29,315 nt of DNA, taken from Paramacrobiotus richtersi. Lineage: Eukaryota > Tardigrada > Eutardigrada > Parachela > Macrobiotidae. Numbering within the stretch: position 1 is the stretch's first letter; every line of letters begins with the position of its first letter. The translations under genes were made by a program, and so were the position numbers. The stretch is from NCBI GenBank assembly GCA_034698045.1, contig JAQGAU010000386.1, positions 1 to 29,315 of the forward strand, in the 5' to 3' direction. This document shows positions 23,080-29,315 of this stretch, piece by piece. The notes under the pieces were generated by a model. The model saw only the letters and a program-made list of their open reading frames with translations, did no database searches and was not told where the DNA came from.

Positions 23080-23239
23080 AGGTGGGTCTCGAATTCGAAG
23101 CGAATCTCGATACGGCACGCGGGCGTGGCGGAACGCACGAAACGCCGTAACCACCTCTTGATGTGGCATCGCGAACCGTATCTTCGTTTAGCCACGCCTC
23201 CTACCGTATCGAGATTCGCTTCGAATTCGAGACCCATCC
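23080..23239. mobile_element. MITE, about 160 bp, TA target duplication
   Basis: Terminal inverted repeats of about 36 bp are nearly perfect (core GGGTCTCGAATTCGAAGCGA) and extend imperfectly further in, including GGCGTGGC. TA flanks both ends (23078-23079 and 23240-23241), as for Tc1/mariner-type elements. It is non-coding. A second family member starts at 29243. Confidence 0.85.
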
Positions 23240-23254
23240 TAAGAAAACAACGCG

Positions 23255-23695
23255 GTACTAAGGTTTCACACGCAGGTTATCATACGGCAGATTATGTCTT
23301 CTTTACAACGGCTTTCCAATCAGTTGTTGCAGTACTGAATCGCGAGCTGTTTAAACCATTGCTTCTGTAATTTTGACCCATTAAGCTCCTCGCAAAGCGT
23401 TCCAATAAAAGATAAGCTTTTATTGCATTGGAAATGTGCACCTTTACACCACCGAAAGTTGTCACCTTATCGCCATGCAATCACCTTATCCGGCGGTCAT
23501 TCGATAGTGTTAACCGGAAATGCCTGACCGGCTTAGATCACGATACAAACAGCCAACGCATACGCACAGCCGTCGCTGCCAACATTAACGCCTGCTGCGT
23601 AGTTGTTAATGGATTTTTTGCTGTTTACCTGTATCGTTATAGGTACTCGCATTATCTACACAGGGTGCCACGACGCGCGTTTGAACATTGAATCA
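23255..23695. repeat. Third partial copy of the duplication-unit end
   Basis: From AAGGTTTCACACGC through ACCGGAAATGCCTGACCGGC and the CGCATACGCACA block, this stretch repeats 22.34-22.86 kb, and in part 28.47-28.84 kb, in the same orientation. It begins a few bases after the MITE at 23080-23239. No coding potential was recognised. Confidence 0.65.
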
Positions 23696-24138
23696 TCATC
23701 AAAGATTCCGTACCTCTACATACAGATAAATCAATTGAAATGTACATGGTAATCTACAGCAATGATTACTCTTATCGGAGACTGAATTTCTGCCACAAAA
23801 ACGGGCATTTTCCCACATACCAGTACATAATGTAAAAACCGTGGCTTAAGGGAATGTTTAGTGATTAAGAAAAGGATCACACACACCCACGTCTCACCGT
23901 CCCAAAAGATATGCAAAATACATTTTTCGCCTTTTTCGCATCGCCTTGTATAGGCACCAAATTATTTTGATTATATTTGTGCAACTACACGTATCCAAGT
24001 TTCAGTAGATTCAGATTCTCGGGATAGGAATGAAGTAATCTTTCCGCAGTTTGAAATAATATTTGACGGAATCCGAAAATTTGCGGAAACCGTACTGTAC
24101 AGATTGAACAAAGATCGAATTGAACGATGCTGTTTTTC

Positions 24139-24162
24139 TTACATGCTGTATACAGCATGTAA
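24139..24162. repeat. Perfect 24 bp palindrome
   Basis: TTACATGCTGTA is followed at once by its reverse complement TACAGCATGTAA, with no spacer. It lies in the gap between the two duplication units. It may be a dimeric protein site or a relic of an insertion end. Confidence 0.85.
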
Positions 24163-24584
24163 ATTGTTTGTACGTTTGCATAGTACAGTATGTGGATTGA
24201 AATACTGTAAATCAGAAATAAGAAAGAGTCAGCGCTTTATATCACAATTCAAATGCGGTTAGCTCTTGCAGTTTTCAGCATTTTGTTATTGTTTATGTCA
24301 TTTGCTACATCTGCTACATCGGCGACATGGAGTGAATCATTTAGCGAGCAACTGAAGTCCTTCCGCAAACCATGTTTGGCTTTAATAACATACAAGCGAT
24401 TTCAGTAGAAATTGCCGAAGACCGTGTTACCGCGGAACATTGGTTTTTTATCGGATAGTAGGCACAAATTAAAGGATAAAACTAACGGCTCACATGATCC
24501 AACAGGTTACGTTCGTCTGCACCGTACGAAATAGGAAGCTTAACTGCAACGTTACAACATAAAGCACAAAACAGCGAGCTCGTA

Positions 24585-27058
24585 TTAGACTAAGGTTAGC
24601 CTTAACTTAAACTTGTAGCCTTCAATTCCGGGATTTATCACAATCTTGAACCGCTATACATACACCAAAGAAGCACTTTAGCTAAAGGAAGACAAGAACA
24701 GACAAATGTTTAGACACTTACCCAGTCCGAGTTCGTAAAAGTAAAGCTTGGCGGCGGTGGTACCTCGGTACAGTATGAAAAGGGTTCTATGCCATTGATT
24801 AAGGTAATAAAGGAATTGCAAGAACCGGGGGGCGCTGGTGGATTTGGATGCTACGAAGCACAAACGGCCAGTAAGCAGCATATGCAATCGCCGCTTAAAA
24901 CGGACCGGAGTTTAAAACAAATCGATGTGATATTTACCGTAATCTCAAAGGGAAGGACAAATTCAACCTAGGTAAACAATCGTCTTTTAGAATTCCTGCC
25001 CATTGGTAACGAAAACGTTATCATTGTTTAACGTACTTTCACATGTTTTCCGGCTGGTAGTGGACTACCGTTATTACCGTACTCGCAGGAGATCTCCTTT
25101 TGGGTGGACGCAGGATAGTTTTCCGATGTGATTTCGATGATGTCTGTTGTGGTCATCTCCGTTGGAATCAAACCTCCTTGGGGGCAGGCTGTGGAGAAAG
25201 AATGCTTATTGTTAGGCCACATTATTGTCCAAAAGTATTTGTTACTTAACACTCTTTGTTCTGGGGAAAGTTCAAGTAAAGAATGCTCATAATACTTGAA
25301 TTCTCAAAGTAATTAACTGTTAAGATGACGGTTTATGAGATGGTAGGATAAACAGATGACTCATAGCAGTATTATCCTATGTTGACGGTTAATGACTTAA
25401 ACAATTCGTGACTATTCGCTGTTTGAATTTCTCGCAAAATAAAAAAATTTAATCAGTAATTGGTCCATTTGGGACAAAATTCTGGCCTAGTTCCACAATT
25501 TTTCGAATATGATGCTTCGGGTGATTTACTTGTCAGTGTTTGTCAAAGCTGACGTTAAGGCGATTTTCTGTACATTGCCACAAGTGTAGATAAAAACCAA
25601 GCCTTTGCGCACCCGCAAACGTTACACCTAGTTGCTTTGTTACTTCTAATAGCCAAAACATCAATATAGAGTATGCATCAATCCGTTTGTGTGCGCAACG
25701 TCCAGTTATTGCGCAATAGCGGTGTAAAGTTTAAACACATTTCCTTCTCAAATAATTCAGTGTTTTATCCAAACTTCTCGAAACTTATATCAATAAATGC
25801 GCATATATGTGATGATCGCTCTGAACCACTTTCAGCCCTGAGGTGTGTTTTTGAAATTTTAAAATGGATTTCGAAGTTTTTGAAATTAATTTTAAAATTT
25901 CCAAATCATGCTATTGGGCTAAGTCTGGGTCAGAACAATCATCATATAATGTGCATTTATTATGAAAGTCTCAAGAAGTTTGGATAAAACGTTGAATTAT
26001 TTGAGAAGCGAATGTGTTTAACTTTTCGATGCTGTTGCGCAATAACCGGACGTTGCGCGCACAAACGGATTGTTCGACACTATATATCAATGTTTTGGCT
26101 GTTAAAAATAACAAGACATTTATGTGTAACAGTTACACGCGCGCAGCTGTCCTGATTTCACTAATAGTTATAACAACGGGACGAGTATAGCCTCAACAAG
26201 TCCACATAGTACCGATCTTAGGCGGTGGCGTTGTGGTAACAGTCGTTGTTGTGGTTGGTGTTGTGGTGGTGGTGGTGGTTGTTGTTGTGGTTGTCGTGCT
26301 GGTTGTCGTTGTCCTCGTTGTTGTCGTTGGCTTCTTGGTGGTGGTTGTAGTGGTACTGCAAGATACAGAACATGGAAAAAGACAGTTCAATGTGGAAGAT
26401 TGATTAATCGCAGTAGCGATACGAGAACGGTATGCATTATACTTTTAACGCCTTCGCCTACTCAGAAAACACTTCTACAGCGTACGCAATTGTGACCACG
26501 CAACCTTATTTTAGCCATATATGGCAAAGCTATGCATGTCTAAATTAGTACGTAATTGCCGCTGTCACGAATTCGTACAAATAATTAAACTCTTCCTGAT
26601 GCCCACCTGGTCACGTAAGGAACGCATTTTTTCCCTGTAGCATCTGGATAACCAAGTTTCCCGTCACAAGTGCATTTGTTATCCACAGAACATATGGAAT
26701 ACGAATCGGCGCAGCGGCCCCCTGGATTAGCGCAAGGACATCGTAGACCTGCTAACCTCATTTCCCGGGGACACGCATTTGTAAATGCGAGATTGGCAGC
26801 TTCTTGGGCACGTACACCGGCGACATCGACACCAGCTGGCACCGATGTGTCCAATTGAGGGCGGTCAAAGACGGTGCCTGGGACATTAGGCTGGGTTGTG
26901 GCTGCCGACATCGGAATGCCGCCGAATGAGAACGGTGCAAGGAAACCGAACCTCCCGAGCGGAAGCGGAGAAAGGATGACATCCTGACTGCCGGAGTGCC
27001 AAAGATAGTCGAGAAATACGATTAGTGCCATTGTGACCTTCCTGACTGCCGGCAACAT
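24585..27058 (-). CDS. Secreted Cys-rich / Thr-rich mucin-like / CUB-domain protein, 5 exons
   Basis: Exons high to low: 27058-26607, 26355-26213, 25188-25037, 24850-24722, 24644-24585. Their sum is 936 nt (311 aa plus stop), all in phase. The N-terminus has a signal-like hydrophobic segment (VTMALIVFLDYLW). Next is a Cys-rich module (CSVDNKCTCDGKLGYPDATG) resembling EB/EGF-like repeats, then a nearly pure Thr linker from exon 2 that should be O-glycosylated. Exons 3-5 form a C-terminal CUB-like domain: ITSENYP...SCEY, then SCNSFITLING, SYCTEVPPPP, and the final strand GYKFKLRLTLV. Function is unknown; a secreted matrix, cuticle or defence role would fit such architecture. The last acceptor could be TATAG or TTCAAG, both in frame. 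A fold-back element sits in intron 2. Confidence 0.75.
25621..26130. mobile_element. Fold-back (hairpin) element in intron 2 of the CUB gene
   Basis: The whole 510 bp is an imperfect inverted repeat centred near 25875. The ends read GTTACAC and GTGTAAC. The arms share, in reverse complement, AGCCAAAACAT, AATCCGTTTGTG, GCGCAACGTCC and TTATTGCGCAA, and the match continues through AT-rich DNA to the centre. The element is absent at the matching place in the downstream unit, so it is an insertion (or was lost there). It has no transposase. No clear target-site duplication was seen. It is likely a non-autonomous DNA element; a 104-codon open frame inside is explained by the repeat. Confidence 0.82.
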
Positions 27059-29242
27059 TATTACAGACGGCTCGAAAACAGAGGCTTGAAACTGAAGCTA
27101 AAACGTTTTATTTAGTTACAACGTGTACCACCCAGAAGACAGATTGAACAGAATTGTCGTTTTATTGCTCGCAACAGAGTCCACCCTCAGGCGTATCTGT
27201 TTTTATGCAGGAAATACGGAAAGACCGGTGCAGGCGGGCTGGATTTCATTCAGCGTGCGGATGACCGTCGATCAGACGCAGAGCGATGGATAGCATTTTG
27301 CGGGTGAGTCATCTTTGTCTGTTCGCATAACCATGTTCCGTGTCTGCCGCATAAATGCCGCGCACCATCAGTATCGCGGTGCAACAGACCTTTTCTCAGT
27401 AAATAGTACTTCCGCTTAACGAGCGTTAAGTAGGTCTTGTACGTCTTGCGGTCAGAATGACTGACGACGGTTTTATCAACAAAAATGCATGTTTTCGTAT
27501 CTAGCATAGTAGCAGCACCGGCGAAAACGGTCAGTGAACTGAAGCGCAAGCCTTGCAGAACATTAAAGCAGATGTCGATCCGCATTTAACAGCGGAAATC
27601 GGCCAGAGAGAAAGAATGGTAGGACCGAGGTAGCTGACCATCTGGTGTCGGCAGATATCGGCCTTATTTGACAACCACAACGTTGAAAAGATTGTCCAAT
27701 GAGCACGCCGAACAAGCTACGCGCTTTTCGATGTCAATAAATAATCAATCCCAATCACGCACTGTATTGGTCGCAATTGTCTGGCGCGGATTAATTCTGA
27801 TTGATAACCTGTTGAACACTGGCAGCTTTCATGTCATCACGCACAATGAAAGGTAAATAAGGCCATTGGGCCACCGAAAACAAGAAGAAGATTTTAATCG
27901 ATGAATTTTTCTTGCTACATGCGCAATGCGGTACTAGCTGTGCTTCTGAGCAAGCTTGTGAGACAGCTAGCAGAACATGCATTCGAGCACAAACTGCAAC
28001 CACAGGCCCACACGCACCATGCTAGTCTTCTAGCTACGGTAGAAGGCGCCGCTTTCGCATCTCCGTTTCTAAAGTCAGCCGTATTAGTCACATAAACCTC
28101 GACACTAGCTAAATACCCTGATATGTTTCGAAAAATGGTATAACTGCGCATTTTATATTATTTTCTCAAGATCAACTGATAATTTGCAGAATTAATTAAC
28201 GCTAAGCTGCTCGATCACTGGTAATTAACATAATTATTTTGTTGTTTACTCCATTTACGGTACTTTCTCTGTATACATACGCTGTTTAGAGCAAGGTTGA
28301 TGCAAATATGCTCTCCTAATTATCAGTTAGCGATTTTGTTATTTTGTGTACCATTTTCGAACCTGAAAGTAAGTGGTTACTTTTGATTTCGTTTCCTGAA
28401 GGCATGGGATTACTGTATTTACATAACTGGTTTGTCACTGCATATTTTACTTACAAAGTGGTAATTCAGGTTTAATTCACAACGCACGACGATAAGGTTT
28501 ACTATTTTCAAATGGCTCGCCATTTTTAAGAGCTACGGAGACTCTGTTAGATCCGTCACATAATGGTATCTTGCAGAACAATTAACATACGTTTTTTCAC
28601 AACCGGCTTTCGATCCCATCACTTGTAACTGCACTGAACGGCTACCGGTCTAAATCATGGTCTCTGTGATATCTGACCTACAAGCTCTTCGCAAACTTTC
28701 CAACGGACAATGAACCTCTTTTCATTGGCTAGTGTTTACTTTTACAAAAACAAACAACCACCCGTTCTGGGGGTCATTCGATAGTTTTAACCGGAAATGC
28801 TTGGCCGACTTTGATCACGATGAAAATAAGTGAGACAGCCATCGCAAAACCATTCTCGCTTTCTAGCCTGAAGGCGCTACTTTCGCTTTGCGCTTTCTGA
28901 AGGCATTTGAGTAATCAAATACATGTACATGTAGACACTAGTTAACTTGACTTATCTGAAACTAGCGAAGGGAGGAGGCGTAAGTTTTACGCCCTATAGC
29001 GAGGTCGTCCCAAAATATTTACCTTACGCCGCCGATGTAGTTGAGTACCTTCACATAATTCGAAATATGCTATTCAGCTACTGCATATTTGTCATAATTT
29101 CCGTCCAAGGCCTGGCGATGGTGTACTCAAGTGTTTATACTAAAACAACACGACCGTAAGTTTCCAAAACGGTCGACCGTACCCATCCTCTACGTTACCG
29201 TTTTCAAGATGTAGCCGTTTATTGGAGTTCTGACTAGAGTTA
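27059..29242. other. Upstream flank of the CUB gene
   Basis: Probable promoter and 5' UTR region of the gene starting at 27058. Most of it to 28.85 kb is the duplicated unit. No TATA or initiator could be chosen with confidence. The remainder to the MITE holds no supported gene. Confidence 0.4.
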
Positions 29243-29315
29243 GGGTGGGTCTCGATTTCGAAGCGAATCTCGATACGGTACGCGGGCGTGGCTAAACGAA
29301 AGGTACGGCGCCGTA
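29243..29315. mobile_element. MITE of the same family, cut by the window end
   Basis: It begins GGGTGGGTCTCG directly after a TA (29241-29242) and matches the left terminal repeat of the element at 23080, including ATCTCGATACGG and CGCGGGCGTGGC. The right end lies beyond the window. Confidence 0.8.

Larger units (their letters stand above)
24230..28850. repeat. Tandem segmental duplication, upstream unit
   Basis: Extended nucleotide similarity to 18.81-22.75 kb runs through exons, introns and flanks, for example GTGCAACAGACCTTTTCTC at both 27379 and 21190. It includes the intact CUB gene. It is longer than the other unit mainly because of the fold-back element and the Thr-rich exon. Edges are estimated by eye. 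Confidence 0.75.

Noticed and set aside
25673..25987. 104-codon plus-strand frame
   Set aside because: It lies wholly inside the fold-back element and has no domain; explained by the inverted repeat.
26213..26355. Simple GTT/GTG microsatellite only
   Set aside because: The tract is an open Thr frame with splice sites whose phases join the flanking exons exactly, so I call it an exon, though its origin may be microsatellite-like.
1..29315. tRNA or rRNA genes
   Set aside because: No cloverleaf with a GTTCGAATCC-type T-arm and no rRNA core motifs were found on reading; the TTCGAATTCGAA tracts belong to the MITE ends.

Overview
This window is animal nuclear DNA. It holds split genes with mostly short introns (about 60-200 bp), GT-AG junctions, one textbook TACTAAC branch point, and metazoan-only protein families: an EGF receptor tyrosine kinase, an opsin-like rhodopsin-family GPCR, and a secreted mucin/CUB protein. 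The compact introns and families suggest a small ecdysozoan; a tardigrade is my guess, but the sequence alone does not prove it. All recognisable genes lie on the minus strand, so they read from high to low coordinates. No tRNA, rRNA or CRISPR was seen.

Layout in the direction of transcription: (1) 28.9-18.8 kb is a tandem segmental duplication of about 4-4.6 kb. The upstream unit (24.2-28.9 kb) carries an open five-exon gene for a secreted Cys-rich/Thr-rich/CUB protein (311 aa as reconstructed). The downstream unit (18.8-22.8 kb) carries its paralogue, broken by frameshifts and stops and lacking the Thr-rich exon. A long fold-back element, a TA-flanked MITE and a third partial copy of the unit end lie here. 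(2) 18.4-17.1 kb is a minisatellite of about 69 bp units between two diverged copies of another segment. (3) 16.4-13.6 kb is an eight-exon EGFR paralogue (677 aa) that stops after the extracellular domains, with no membrane segment or kinase. (4) 13.0-10.8 kb is long upstream DNA with an AT-rich 60 bp tandem array rich in TAATTA. (5) 10.8-3.97 kb is a full 17-exon EGFR gene (1329 aa reconstructed). (6) 2.2 kb to the window edge is an opsin-like GPCR, with its 5' exon not identified and its 3' end off the window.

The main point of interest is the tandem EGFR pair. Exon lengths and intron phases match between the two copies, every junction joins in frame, and the upstream copy seems to have become a secreted ectodomain because the splice donor of exon 8 was lost. 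It could be a ligand-sequestering or dominant-negative decoy, or its exons could be an alternative ectodomain cassette spliced into the kinase-encoding copy. The two copies also differ reciprocally at two cysteine positions in the dimerisation domain.

Exon models were built by hand from reading frame, splice consensus and paralogue comparison. No alignment or database search was run.
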